NCBI GenBank assembly: GCA_937895345.1
Contig: CALAWP010000087.1
Span: 1 to 52,178, forward strand
Source: an uncultured Paenibacillus sp.
Lineage (GTDB): Bacteria; Bacillota; Bacilli; Paenibacillales; Paenibacillaceae
Length of the DNA stretch: 52,178 nt
Direction of reading: 5' to 3'
The first letter of the stretch is position 1, and each line of letters begins with the position of its first letter. This document shows, in pieces, positions 41,858 to 50,042 of the stretch. Under the pieces are notes generated by a model. It made no database searches, was not told where the DNA came from, and saw only the letters and a program-made list of their open reading frames with translations. A program made the translations under genes and the position numbers.

Positions 41858-42774
41858 GGATGAATAAGCCCGTCAAGACTGCGCGAACAAGAAGCGCACT
41901 GAACGCAAATCGTCACCCGCTGCCCGAAGATCGTCTGAATCGTGCGGATCGCGCCCATATCGGGGTGCCGCGTATGAATCATAATATGCTTGGGTGATAC
42001 GGAAATAAGGGAGCTGATGACCATATCCTCAATGTTCATTTCCGTTTCAAGCATTTCGGCTACGATCCGGTCGTTGTGCGGCTTGGGCTCCAGCGTCTGA
42101 AAGCTTTCGTTGTACAGCGTAAACTCATGGCCGCCTTTGTGAAGCAGATGAACCAAGGGGACCTTCGTTTCCTGCAGCTGCACAAAATATTTCAGCAGCG
42201 ATATAAACTCCTGATATTGCTTGTCAAGCACGTATTCGTCAATCGCATAATCGACGATTTCCCCCAGCTCGGCCCGGTAAGCAGCCAGGCGGAAATGGGC
42301 GAAGCCCGTCAAATGCAGCTCCGTATGCTCCTGCAGGTAGTCTTCCGCTTCCTGCGCCACTTTGCCTTTGCGGCGTGCTTGATCCGCTTCGCGAAAACGG
42401 ATGCCCAGCCCGTCCGTCTCGTCTCCGTTCATGATCGACTGACAGTACTTGTATACAATATCCGCATCCAGCGCCGGATTGGCGCGATGGCGTTTCCGAA
42501 TGGCCGCTTTCAGAAGCGAAGCCTCCATCTCGTCCACAATAAAATCCGCCAACGCTTTGGCGGAGGCTTTATAAACACCGGGTCCATGCAGCTTCAGCTG
42601 AAATGCCGGCAGCATGGCTTGGCCAATCACTTGCTTCCCCGCTGTCTCAAAACGCACGGCGGGACCGGCTGTGCCGTTTCCCGGAGCAGCCCCCGCATGC
42701 TCCTCCAGCAGCTTCCGCATCCGCCCGACGCCGGCGTCATCAAATTCAGGCATCCTTACGGTAAACAAATGCAT
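41854..42774 (-). CDS. ytxC: Sporulation protein YtxC
   Basis: 306-aa YtxC family protein, no transmembrane segments. Recognisable core: MEASLLKAAIRKRHRANP, GFAHFRLAAYRAELGEIVDYAIDEYV, QETKVPLVHLLHKGGHEFTLYNE, HIMIHTRHPDMGAIRTIQTIFGQRV. The family is sporulation-associated with unknown biochemistry. The same ytxC-thrS order occurs in Bacillus. ATG 42774 is preceded by AAGGGGTGG; the longer frame from 42945 runs through repeats and is not real. A sigma-E-like promoter lies just upstream. Confidence 0.9.
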   Translation of the reverse strand: MHLFTVRMPEFDDAGVGRMRKLLEEHAGAAPGNGTAGPAVRFETAGKQVIGQAMLPAFQLKLHGPGVYKASAKALADFIVDEMEASLLKAAIRKRHRANPALDADIVYKYCQSIMNGDETDGLGIRFREADQARRKGKVAQEAEDYLQEHTELHLTGFAHFRLAAYRAELGEIVDYAIDEYVLDKQYQEFISLLKYFVQLQETKVPLVHLLHKGGHEFTLYNESFQTLEPKPHNDRIVAEMLETEMNIEDMVISSLISVSPKHIMIHTRHPDMGAIRTIQTIFGQRVTICVQCASCSRSLDGLIHP

Positions 42775-42798
42775 GCGCCCACCCCTTCCTTCCGTTAC

Positions 42799-42827
42799 AG
42801 TATATGGCCCCCGATCGGGGGATATAC
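42799..42827 (-). promoter_or_regulatory. sigma-E-like promoter of ytxC
   Basis: Minus-strand GTATATC (42821-42827), 14 bp, CATATACT (42799-42806), close to the mother-cell sigma-E consensus. The spacer is almost wholly the palindrome CCCCCGATCGGGGG (42808-42821). Confidence 0.55.
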
Positions 42828-42906
42828 AAAGAAGAGTTTGGCACGCGCGGCGCTTGCATAACGCGGCAATTGCCCCGCCGCGCTGCCGTCGCCCGTCCGG
42901 CGGGCT

Positions 42907-42981
42907 CGGCCGGATATACCACCTCCCCGGCCGCATAGTTATCACTCCTCGGCCGGATATTCCCCCCTCCCGATATGTCGC
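42907..42981. repeat. degenerate ~21-22 bp tandem repeat
   Basis: CGGCCGGATAT at 42907 and 42950, CGGCCGCATAG at 42928, and a diverged CGATAT copy near 42970. Units are separated by 21-22 bp with C/T-rich spacers. Confidence 0.6.
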
Positions 42982-43023
42982 GTTATAGCGAACCGCTTAT
43001 ATCCTCCCGGGTTTCGTTCATTT

Positions 43024-43230
43024 GCACCATTTGGGCCAGGCTGCGGCGTCGATTTAGACGATTTTTCGTTTATTTGCACAATTTTGGACAGGCTGCCGCG
43101 TCGACTTGGACGATTTTTCGTTTATTTGCACCGATTGGGCCACCCTGCTGCGTCCATTTGGATGATTTTTCGTTCATTGCACCATTTGGGCCAGGCTGCG
43201 ACGTCGATTTAGACGATTTTTCGTTCATAT
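43024..43230. repeat. four-unit 52-bp intergenic tandem array
   Basis: Units start at 43024, 43076, 43128 and 43179 (periods 52, 52, 51). Each reads GCACCATTTGGGCCAGGCTG, then C(G/A)CGTCGATTTAGACG and ATTTTTCGTTCATTT. Units 1 and 4 are nearly identical; 2 and 3 are diverged. It lies in a 750-bp gap (42775-43525) with no convincing gene. Confidence 0.9.
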
Positions 43231-43471
43231 ATACCGTTTCGGACACCTTTGAAATAGACAACGAGAATTTTATGCATACCTGGTCAACATGCGAATGGAA
43301 ACGGTCCGGCTGGCGCGATAAGCTTACGAACGTAAAGCGGGGTGGAACGAAGGCCCGCGCCTCCCAAGTTGACTTCCCAAGCCTCCCTCCGGATCGTATA
43401 TGATCTTAGATTACGAGTCGATCCGTCCGGTTGGTGCCGGAAATGGCCGTCAAACTTATGGAGCGGAGCGC

Positions 43472-43509
43472 AAAAAAGGCGCGGGCGAGCGTTTGCTCCC
43501 TGCGCCTTT
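43472..43509 (-). terminator. mqnC terminator
   Basis: Minus-strand AAAGGCGC...GCGCCTTT stem followed by T-run, 16 bp after the mqnC stop. Confidence 0.8.
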
Positions 43510-43525
43510 GGAATGAAAGCGGCAT

Positions 43526-44662
43526 TTAATTTTGCATGACAAAATCTTTTTCCGCCTTGTCCGTTTCGCTGAACATGCGGATAAGGTTATATTTCGTATC
43601 CCGCTGCGCCGGGATTTTGCCCGCCTCGCGGATCAGCTGAAGAATCAGCTCGATATTGACCTTGTGCGTCGTGCCCGCGGCGGAGACGACGTTCTCCTCG
43701 ATCATCGTGCTGCCAAAGTCGTTGCAGCCGTAAGAGAGCGACAGCTTGCCGATCTCCGGCCCCATCGTCACCCAGGACGATTGGAAGTTGCGGATATTGT
43801 CGAGGAAGATCCGGCTGACCGCCACGATCCGCAAATATTCTTCCGGCTTCGCTTTCTCCAGCTTCAGGTTTGTATTGTCCGGCTGGAACGGCCACGAAAT
43901 AAAGGCCAGGAAGCCGGTCGAGTCGTAGCCGTTCGCGATGCACTCGTCCTGCGCGTCCCGGACGCGAAGCAAGTGAAGGGCGCGCTCCTCGATCGTTTCG
44001 CCCAGTCCGTATACCATCGTCGCCGTCGTATTCATGCCGTGGCGGTGCGCCGACTTCATGACGTCCATCCAGTCCGTCCAGGAGCCTTTCAGACGGCTGA
44101 TTTTGCGTCGGGTGCGGTCGTCCAATATTTCGGCGCCGCCGCCCGGCAGCGAATCCAGACCGGCTTCCTTCAACTGCCGGATCACTTCGTCCAGCGACAA
44201 ACCGTCGGAAACGACCTTCATTTTTTGAATTTCCGCCGGCGAGAAGGAATGCATCGTAATTTGCGGAAATCTCGCTTTAATTTTGCGCAGCAAGTCCAAA
44301 TAATACGTAAAAGGCAGATTCGGATTCGTGCCGCCTTGCATCAAAATTTCCGTTCCGCCGACATCGACGGTTTCCTGAATTTTGTTCAAAATGACCTCAT
44401 CGTCGAGCACGTAGCCTTCCTTCGAGCCGGGAGCGCGGTAAAACGCGCAGAACCTGCAATAAACATCGCAAACATTCGTATAGTTAACGTTCCGTCCGAC
44501 GACAAAAGTCGTAATCGGCTCCGGATGACGTCTCAACATCAGCTGATTGGCGGTGTGCCCCATCTTCTCGATCTGGTCGGAAGACAACAGCTCCATTCCT
44601 TCCTCAAACTCGACCCGCTCGCCGCGCAAAGCCTTATCCAATATCCGGTCAATCGCGCTCAT
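43526..44662 (-). CDS. mqnC: Cyclic dehypoxanthine futalosine synthase (menaquinone, futalosine pathway)
   Basis: 378-aa radical SAM enzyme. The 4Fe-4S cluster motif CxxxCxxC is C65, C69, C72 (CDVYCRFC). Other family blocks: GGTEILMQGGTNPNLP, HSFSPAEI, GLDSLPGGGAEILDDRTRR, GMNTTATMVYGLGE. It cyclises dehypoxanthinyl futalosine in the mqn route to menaquinone. mqnA, mqnB, mqnD and mqnE are not in the window. ATG 44662 has GGGAGATGA upstream. Confidence 0.96.
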   Translation of the reverse strand: MSAIDRILDKALRGERVEFEEGMELLSSDQIEKMGHTANQLMLRRHPEPITTFVVGRNVNYTNVCDVYCRFCAFYRAPGSKEGYVLDDEVILNKIQETVDVGGTEILMQGGTNPNLPFTYYLDLLRKIKARFPQITMHSFSPAEIQKMKVVSDGLSLDEVIRQLKEAGLDSLPGGGAEILDDRTRRKISRLKGSWTDWMDVMKSAHRHGMNTTATMVYGLGETIEERALHLLRVRDAQDECIANGYDSTGFLAFISWPFQPDNTNLKLEKAKPEEYLRIVAVSRIFLDNIRNFQSSWVTMGPEIGKLSLSYGCNDFGSTMIEENVVSAAGTTHKVNIELILQLIREAGKIPAQRDTKYNLIRMFSETDKAEKDFVMQN

Positions 44663-44701
44663 TCGCAGTCATCTCCCTATTCGTGAACTAGTCAATAATT
44701 A

Positions 44702-44730
44702 ATCCTACCATATTTCGTTCGGACTCGTAA
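44702..44730 (-). promoter_or_regulatory. possible mqnC promoter
   Basis: Minus-strand TTACGA (44725-44730), 17 bp, TAGGAT (44702-44707). Confidence 0.4.
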
Positions 44731-44881
44731 CCCGCCAGCTTCGGCCCAATATGGCAAAATAGAGAATAAATCGCGAAAACGGACGGTCGCACGCGAACGG
44801 AAGATTGAGCAAAGAGAAACGGCGAACGAATCAAGAATAGCCGGCTTCGAAATCAGGAAAATTCGTTTCGGCACTAAAGGC

Positions 44882-44917
44882 AAAAAAAACGGCACCCGCG
44901 CGTAAAGCGCAATGCCG
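44882..44917 (-). terminator. terminator of the glycerate kinase operon
   Basis: Minus-strand CGGCATTGCGC...GCGCGGGTGCCG hairpin followed by eight T. Confidence 0.85.
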
Positions 44918-44960
44918 GAATTCGTTGTTCCCAAGTTTTATTCCATTAGACCGCAGTGAT

Positions 44961-46256
44961 TTATGTTTGCCGCCGTTTCCCATGAACGGAAGCGATCAGC
45001 CTGAACGTCTCGCGGACGGTAAGCTTCAGCCAATTGTGCGCTTGCTCCATGCAGCGGCCCAGCTCCGCGGGCTCCGGAACAATCGAGAAGCAGCCCGCAA
45101 AATGCGGCGCAAGCTCCTCGATGCCGTCGCCGAGACTGCCCGACACGAGGAGGCAGCCGGCTCCCGAGCCCCGCGCGGCCTCGGCGGCGCGGAGCGGCAG
45201 CTTGCCGTACAACGTTTGCCGGTCGCTGCGGCCTTCGCCGGTAACGACCCAATCGGCCTTCGCCGCGCGCTCCGCAAGCCGGGCAGCGGCGATGACGCGC
45301 TCCGCGCCGCTCACGGCCTCGCCGCCCAGCGCCATCAGTGCAAAGCCGAGACCGCCCGCGGCGCCGGCGCCCGGCCGGTCTTGCATCGACGGCTGCACCG
45401 CTTCGAAACGATTATCGTTGTGCGGCAACCCCCGCTTGTCTCCGGAAGCCCCGGCGCCCGGACCGCCGACCGTCGAGTCCCGCACCCCTTCGGCGGACGG
45501 CGACGACGCCGGACCGGCCGCCGGAAACCGCCGCCGCAAAGCCGCCTCCACCATCCCGCCGTAAGCGCGCATGGCGGCGTCGAGCGGACCTTCCAGCTCC
45601 TTCGTTACGCCCTTCTGCCGGCCGTATACCATGGTCGCGCCCCTCTCGCCGCAGAGCGGATTGGAGACGTCGGTCAGGATGTCGATACGGCACTCCGCGA
45701 GCCGCTCGTCGAGGCGGTCCAGGCTGACCGACGACAGCCGCAGCAAATCCCGTCCGGAGCCGGTCAGCCGGTTGCCGCCGGCGTCCCGAAAGTCGGCGCC
45801 GAGAGCGGCCAGCATACCCATGCCTCCGTCGTTGACGGCGCTGCCGCCGAGACCGACCGCGAAGCGGCGAACTCCCCGGTCCATAAAAGCGGCGATCGCT
45901 TCGCCGACTCCGGTCGACGCGGCGGCAAGCGGGTCCAGCCGGCCTTCGGGCACCATCGTCAGCCCGCATATCGCGGCCGCTTCCAGCACGGCCGTCCATT
46001 CGCCGTCCGGCTCGCGGATCAGACCGGCGCGGCCTGACGTCCGCTCTCCCAGCGGGCCCGTTACCGTAACGCACTCGACATCTCCTCCGGCCGCATCGAC
46101 CAGCGCCTCTACCGTGCCTTCGCCGCCGTCCGCCATAAGCAAGACTTCGCACGACGCGTCCGGGACCGCCTCGCGAATCGCCTCCGCCGCCGCCTCTCCC
46201 GCTTCCTTCGAGCTTAAGCTGCCTTTGAACGAATCAAACGCCAGCAGCACCTTCAT
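44961..46256 (-). CDS. Glycerate kinase (GlxK/GarK type)
   Basis: 431 aa, phosphorylates D-glycerate. N-terminal LLAFDSFKGSLSSKEA, then LLMADGGEGTVEALV, GLGGSAVNDGGMGML, LTDVSNPLCGERGA, GAGAAGGLGFALMA and TGEGRSDRQTLYGK are all family motifs. Relatives are ~375-385 aa; the extra length is a low-complexity insertion around residues 245-292 between the RRRFP helix and the GAGAAGG loop. Follows the tartronate semialdehyde reductase gene by 63 bp, completing a glyoxylate/tartronate to glycerate-phosphate route. Ribosome site GGGAGGAT. Confidence 0.93.
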   Translation of the reverse strand: MKVLLAFDSFKGSLSSKEAGEAAAEAIREAVPDASCEVLLMADGGEGTVEALVDAAGGDVECVTVTGPLGERTSGRAGLIREPDGEWTAVLEAAAICGLTMVPEGRLDPLAAASTGVGEAIAAFMDRGVRRFAVGLGGSAVNDGGMGMLAALGADFRDAGGNRLTGSGRDLLRLSSVSLDRLDERLAECRIDILTDVSNPLCGERGATMVYGRQKGVTKELEGPLDAAMRAYGGMVEAALRRRFPAAGPASSPSAEGVRDSTVGGPGAGASGDKRGLPHNDNRFEAVQPSMQDRPGAGAAGGLGFALMALGGEAVSGAERVIAAARLAERAAKADWVVTGEGRSDRQTLYGKLPLRAAEAARGSGAGCLLVSGSLGDGIEELAPHFAGCFSIVPEPAELGRCMEQAHNWLKLTVRETFRLIASVHGKRRQT

Positions 46257-46319
46257 CGAACCATCCTCCCAACCGTTCCTTCGAACGTTGCCTTATCCCG
46301 AGATCAATGGATAATGTAG

Positions 46320-47198
46320 TCACTCCCACCCCAAATACAACGCCTGCGTTCCCTTATCCGCCAGTCCTGCATCCGCAAGACGCCCGTACAGCTCCTTGGC
46401 CAGCGTCAGCCCTGGCAGCTCGATGCCCATCTCCTTGGCGGCCTCGAGCGCGATGCCCATGTCTTTGATGAAATGCTTGATATAAAAGCCCGGCTCAAAA
46501 TTGCCCGCAATTACGCGAGGCGCCAAATTCGACAACGACCAGCTGCCCGCCGCGCCGGATTCAATGCTTCGGAGCACGCTGTTCAGATCGAGACCTGCGT
46601 GCTTAGCATAGACCAGCGCCTCGCAAACACCGATCATGTTGGACGCAATGGCGATCTGATTAACCATCTTCGTATGCTGTCCCGCCCCGGGACCGCCCTG
46701 TAGAACGATATTATTGCCCATGAGCGACAAGACCGGCATGACCGCCTCGAATGTCTCCTTGTCGCCGCCCGCCATGATCGACAACGTCGCGTTGCGAGCT
46801 CCGGCGTCGCCGCCGGATACCGGCGCATCCAGCGCGAATTGTTCTGCCTCCGCGGCCGCTTGATGGATCTTGACCGCCAGTGAAGGACTGGACGTCGTCA
46901 TATCGATCAGATACGTGCCTTGCTTTGCGGACGACACGATGCCGTCCTCCCCCAAATAGATCGCTTCGACATCGCTCGGATAGCCGACCATCGTCACGAC
47001 CGCCCCGCAGACGGATGCCAGCTCCCCCGGCGAATCGTGCCACACCATGCCGAGTTCAAGCAGCTCTCGCGCCTTCTCCTTCGTTCTCGAATAAACGTGG
47101 ACCTCATAGCCCCCGTTCAGCAAATGCTTCGCCATGCTGCTTCCCATCACGCCCGTTCCAATAAAACCGATTGCCGTCGTTGCCGGACTTAACGCCAT
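46320..47198 (-). CDS. 2-hydroxy-3-oxopropionate (tartronate semialdehyde) reductase-like dehydrogenase
   Basis: 292-aa beta-hydroxyacid dehydrogenase. Rossmann GFIGTGVMGSSMAKHLL, substrate motif DAPVSGGDAGA, catalytic Lys in GQHTKMVNQ, and the C-terminal helix MGIALEAAKE. Its position directly upstream of a glycerate kinase supports D-glycerate formation from tartronate semialdehyde; on sequence alone, 3-hydroxyisobutyrate dehydrogenase is the main alternative. ATG 47198 has AAAGGAGAG 7 nt upstream; the ATG 24 nt earlier lies above the ribosome site. Confidence 0.88.
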   Translation of the reverse strand: MALSPATTAIGFIGTGVMGSSMAKHLLNGGYEVHVYSRTKEKARELLELGMVWHDSPGELASVCGAVVTMVGYPSDVEAIYLGEDGIVSSAKQGTYLIDMTTSSPSLAVKIHQAAAEAEQFALDAPVSGGDAGARNATLSIMAGGDKETFEAVMPVLSLMGNNIVLQGGPGAGQHTKMVNQIAIASNMIGVCEALVYAKHAGLDLNSVLRSIESGAAGSWSLSNLAPRVIAGNFEPGFYIKHFIKDMGIALEAAKEMGIELPGLTLAKELYGRLADAGLADKGTQALYLGWE

Positions 47199-47333
47199 CT
47201 TGTTTCTCTCCTTTATCGCCAATCATTCTTATGTGCATATTGCGTCATTTCATTCATTTCGTCAAACTCATCCCGGCCCGCAGTCGAATTAGTCTTATGC
47301 TTAGCTTAATGTCCCACGCGCCGGAAAGCCGTT

Positions 47334-47379
47334 ATTCCGCGGCGGGGGACATTCCGCAGACCGGATGCGGATATTCCGC
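47334..47379. repeat. three ATTCCGC direct repeats
   Basis: ATTCCGC at 47334, 47351 and 47373 in the 250-bp gap upstream of the reductase. GGATATTCC here also occurs in the repeats near 42950. Confidence 0.5.
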
Positions 47380-47390
47380 AAGCCTGATAC

Positions 47391-47420
47391 AGAAAGAAGC
47401 CGCCCGAAAAGGGCGGCTTC
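47391..47420 (-). terminator. metA-metI operon terminator
   Basis: GAAGCCGCCC/GGGCGGCTTC stem followed by TTTC on the minus strand. Confidence 0.85.
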
Positions 47421-47448
47421 AGTCATAACGATGGGGGAAACGTAAGTA

Positions 47449-48609
47449 TTATTGAGCCTCGATCTCCCGTTTGGCGGCTTCCAGCGCCTGCGCCAGATCG
47501 GCGATCAGGTCGTCGGCATGCTCGATGCCGACCGAGAAGCGCAGCAGCCGGTCGTCGACGCCGACCGCGCGGCGGATCTCCTCCGGAATGTCGGCATGCG
47601 TCTGAACGGCCGGGTAAGTCATGAGCGACTCCACGCCGCCGAGGCTTTCGGCGAAGGCGATCAGCTTAATATGGCGCAAGATCGGCTCGACGTAGCGGGC
47701 ATCCTTCAAGCGGAACGAGAAGATGCCGGTGTTGCCGGATGATTGGCGGTTTTGAATTTCATGGCCGGGATGATGCGGCAAGGCGGGATAATATACCTCT
47801 TCGACGGCCGAATGGTTCAGCAAATAATTGGCGATGGCCGTCGCGTTCGCCTCATGCCGCTCCATGCGCAGCGCGAGCGTCTTCATGCCGCGCATAAGCA
47901 GCCACGAATCTTGCGGACCGAGCACCGCGCCGATGGAGTTGTGCAGCACGGCCATCGTCTCCGACAGCTCCTTGCCCTTCGTCACGATCAAACCGGCGAG
48001 CACGTCGTTGTGGCCCCCCAAATATTTGGTCGCGCTGTGGATGACGATGTCCGCTCCCAGCTCGATCGGCCGCTGCAAATAAGGCGTCAGCAGCGTATTG
48101 TCGACGATGGACAGCAAGCCTTTCGACTTGGCCCAGCCGCAGACCCGTTCCAAATCGGTAATCATCATCAGCGGATTGGTCGGCGTCTCGATCAGAACCG
48201 CCTTCGTGTTCGGCGTCAGCCGCTCGCTCATGGCGTCAATGTCGTTCGTATCCACATACGTGGCGGTCACGCCGAAGCGGGACATAATGCGCTCCAGCAG
48301 CCGGTACGTTCCTCCATACAAATCGAGGGAAACGATCAGATGATCGCCTTGACTGAAATAAGCGAAGATTGTTTGCAGCGCGGCCATGCCGGAGCTGCAA
48401 GCAAACGCCGCGTCTCCCGCTTCCAGCTCCGCGACCGCCTCCTCCAGCACCGATCTTGTCGGGCTTTTCGTCCGCGCGTAGTCGAATCCGGTGCTTTCTC
48501 CCAGCTTAGGGTGGCGGAACGCCGTCGCCTGATAGATCGGAAAGCTGACCGCTCCCGTAACAGGCTCTTGAATAGATCCGATTTGTGCCAAACGGCTTTC
48601 GATTTTCAT
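47449..48609 (-). CDS. metI: Cystathionine gamma-synthase / O-acetylhomoserine sulfhydrylase
   Basis: 386-aa PLP enzyme of the Cys/Met metabolism family, making cystathionine from O-acetylhomoserine and cysteine (or homocysteine with sulfide). Highly similar in pattern to B. subtilis MetI: GFDYARTKSPTR, SSGMAALQT, DLYGGTYRL, NPLMMITD, PLP-Lys in HSATKYLGGHNDVLAG, ESLGGVESLMTYPA, LRFSVGIEHADDL. Follows metA by 27 bp under the same SAM riboswitch. The ribosome site AGAGGAGC is slightly far (12 nt) from the ATG. Confidence 0.94.
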   Translation of the reverse strand: MKIESRLAQIGSIQEPVTGAVSFPIYQATAFRHPKLGESTGFDYARTKSPTRSVLEEAVAELEAGDAAFACSSGMAALQTIFAYFSQGDHLIVSLDLYGGTYRLLERIMSRFGVTATYVDTNDIDAMSERLTPNTKAVLIETPTNPLMMITDLERVCGWAKSKGLLSIVDNTLLTPYLQRPIELGADIVIHSATKYLGGHNDVLAGLIVTKGKELSETMAVLHNSIGAVLGPQDSWLLMRGMKTLALRMERHEANATAIANYLLNHSAVEEVYYPALPHHPGHEIQNRQSSGNTGIFSFRLKDARYVEPILRHIKLIAFAESLGGVESLMTYPAVQTHADIPEEIRRAVGVDDRLLRFSVGIEHADDLIADLAQALEAAKREIEAQ

Positions 48610-48636
48610 GCTTGCTTCGCAGCTCCTCTACATATA

Positions 48637-49554
48637 TTAAATGCCTGCGCCGAGTTCATACGGCGTTTGCTGGTAAACGTAATAGTTCAGCCAGTTCGAA
48701 AACAGCAGATTGGCATGCGCGCGCCATGTCGACAACGGCATACACGCCGGATTATCGCCCGGGAAATAATTTTTCGGAATTTCGATCGAAAGACCCTTGG
48801 CCAGGTCTCGTTCGTATTCGTATTTAAGCGAGGTTGGATCGTATTCCGAATGCCCCGATACGAAAATTTGCTTTCCGTCCTTGGACGCTACGATATAGAC
48901 GCCCGATTCCTCGGATTCCGACAAAATTTCCAGATCGCCGATTGGCTCGATATCCGCCCGGCGCACTTCCGTATGTCTCGATTGCGGCACGTAGAACAGC
49001 TCGTCGAAGCCTCGTAGCAGCTGCACGTTCCGTTTTTCGACCGTGTGCGGAAATACGCCGAATATTTTCCGGTCCAGCTCATATTTCGGCACGCCGTAAT
49101 GATGGTACAGTCCCGCCTGCGAAGCCCAGCAAATATGAAGCGTCGACGTGACGTGGCGCTTGCTCCAGTCCATAATGTCCTTGAGTTCTTCCCAATAGTT
49201 GACCTCTTCGAACTCCAGATGCTCCACCGGCGCCCCCGTAATGATCATCCCGTCAAAGTATTGGTGCGAAATTTCGTCAAAGGTTTTGTAAAAGGTTTCC
49301 AAATGCTCCGCCGACGTATTTTTGGACGTGTGCGTCTTCGGATGCAGCAGCACGACCTCCACCTGCAGCGGCGTATTGCCGATCAAGCGCAGCAGCTGCG
49401 TTTCCGTCGTTTCCTTGGTCGGCATCAAATTCAGGATCGCGATGCGGAGCGGCCGGATATCCTGGTGATACGCGGTGCTTTCGTCCATGACGAAAATGTT
49501 CTCGTTCGTCAATATTTCCTTTGCTGGCAGATTGTCCGGCACTTTAATCGGCAT
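48637..49554 (-). CDS. metA: Homoserine O-acetyltransferase (MetA family)
   Basis: 305 aa, glutamine-amidotransferase-like acyltransferase. Catalytic C142 (HICWASQAG) with the GHSEYD motif. Position 111 is Glu (TGAPVEHLEF): in MetA proteins Glu111 selects acetyl-CoA, whereas Gly gives succinyl-CoA, so despite the common HST name this should be an acetyltransferase. ATG 49554 (MPIKVPDNLP) is the standard family start, GGAG being 8 nt upstream. First gene after the SAM-I riboswitch. Confidence 0.95.
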   Translation of the reverse strand: MPIKVPDNLPAKEILTNENIFVMDESTAYHQDIRPLRIAILNLMPTKETTETQLLRLIGNTPLQVEVVLLHPKTHTSKNTSAEHLETFYKTFDEISHQYFDGMIITGAPVEHLEFEEVNYWEELKDIMDWSKRHVTSTLHICWASQAGLYHHYGVPKYELDRKIFGVFPHTVEKRNVQLLRGFDELFYVPQSRHTEVRRADIEPIGDLEILSESEESGVYIVASKDGKQIFVSGHSEYDPTSLKYEYERDLAKGLSIEIPKNYFPGDNPACMPLSTWRAHANLLFSNWLNYYVYQQTPYELGAGI

Positions 49555-49580
49555 GTTCATCACTCCCGTCCTTCATTAAT

Positions 49581-49742
49581 AAAAAAGACCCTTTCCCATG
49601 AGAAAAGGTCGTATCGTGATCAGACCTCTCTCATCTCTCAGAAACGTTGCCGTTCCCGCAAGAATTAGCACCGTGCATTCGCCATGCCGGTTGCCGGGCT
49701 TCATAGGGCTAGTCCCTCCGCCTGCTCTTGATAAGAAAGTTG
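49581..49742 (-). promoter_or_regulatory. SAM-I riboswitch (S-box) controlling metA-metI
   Basis: Minus strand shows CTTATCAAGAGCAGGCGGAG, GGACTAGCCCTATGAAGCCC, GGCAACC, GGTGCTAATTC and GAGAGATGAG in order, the canonical S-box core (about 49624-49740). A terminator with arms 49587-49595 and 49602-49610 and TTTTTT follows. High SAM should terminate transcription. Confidence 0.95.
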
Positions 49743-49776
49743 TCTATTCGATTGTTTTTCATTACCGATTAGCTTT

Positions 49777-49805
49777 ACTTTAATCGAACTTTTTATTCCC
49801 GTCAA
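49777..49805 (-). promoter_or_regulatory. met operon promoter
   Basis: Minus-strand TTGACG (49800-49805), 17 bp, TAAAGT (49777-49782), about 35 bp before the S-box. Confidence 0.6.
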
Positions 49806-49855
49806 GAACCGCTTTTGCATATAGTAATGAACCGGCCGCGAGCGCATATTTGCGC

Positions 49856-49885
49856 TTGAATGTTAATCGGCGGCGGGAGTATACT
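49856..49885 (+). promoter_or_regulatory. corA promoter
   Basis: TTGAAT (49856-49861), 18 bp, TATACT (49880-49885). The start near 49892 implies a leader of about 240 nt before corA. Confidence 0.55.
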
Positions 49886-49937
49886 AGACAAGGATTCATT
49901 CTAATTATATACGATCAACAAAGGAGTGTGCGCGGAC

Positions 49938-50042
49938 ATGGAAGGAGACCGACCGAAGCCCGAAGGTTTAACCGCCTCGCTGCCGGTCAGCCGTTCGACT
50001 AACGGCGCTTCCGGACGCCGTCCCTCCCGAAAGCTTGCATAA
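49938..50042 (+). CDS. candidate 34-aa leader peptide upstream of corA
   Basis: ORF with AAGGAG about 11-12 nt before ATG. The product (MEGDRPKPEGLTASLPVSRS...) is hydrophilic, with Pro and Arg residues early on. It lies wholly within the corA leader, and its middle (CTGCCGGTC, 49980-49988) is complementary to GACCGGCAG at 50090-50098 just before the corA ribosome site. I recognise no family; it may be a chance ORF. Confidence 0.35.
   Translation: MEGDRPKPEGLTASLPVSRSTNGASGRRPSRKLA

Noticed and set aside
42775..42945. N-terminal extension of ytxC
   Set aside because: It crosses the sigma-E-like promoter and the 22-bp repeats; the ribosome site supports the ATG at 42774.
43024..43230. CRISPR array
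   Set aside because: Units repeat almost entirely with no unique spacers, four units only, and no cas genes are nearby.
42975..43403. 142-aa plus-strand and 63-aa minus-strand repeat proteins
   Set aside because: The 52-bp period shifts frame between units and neither frame has a credible ribosome site.
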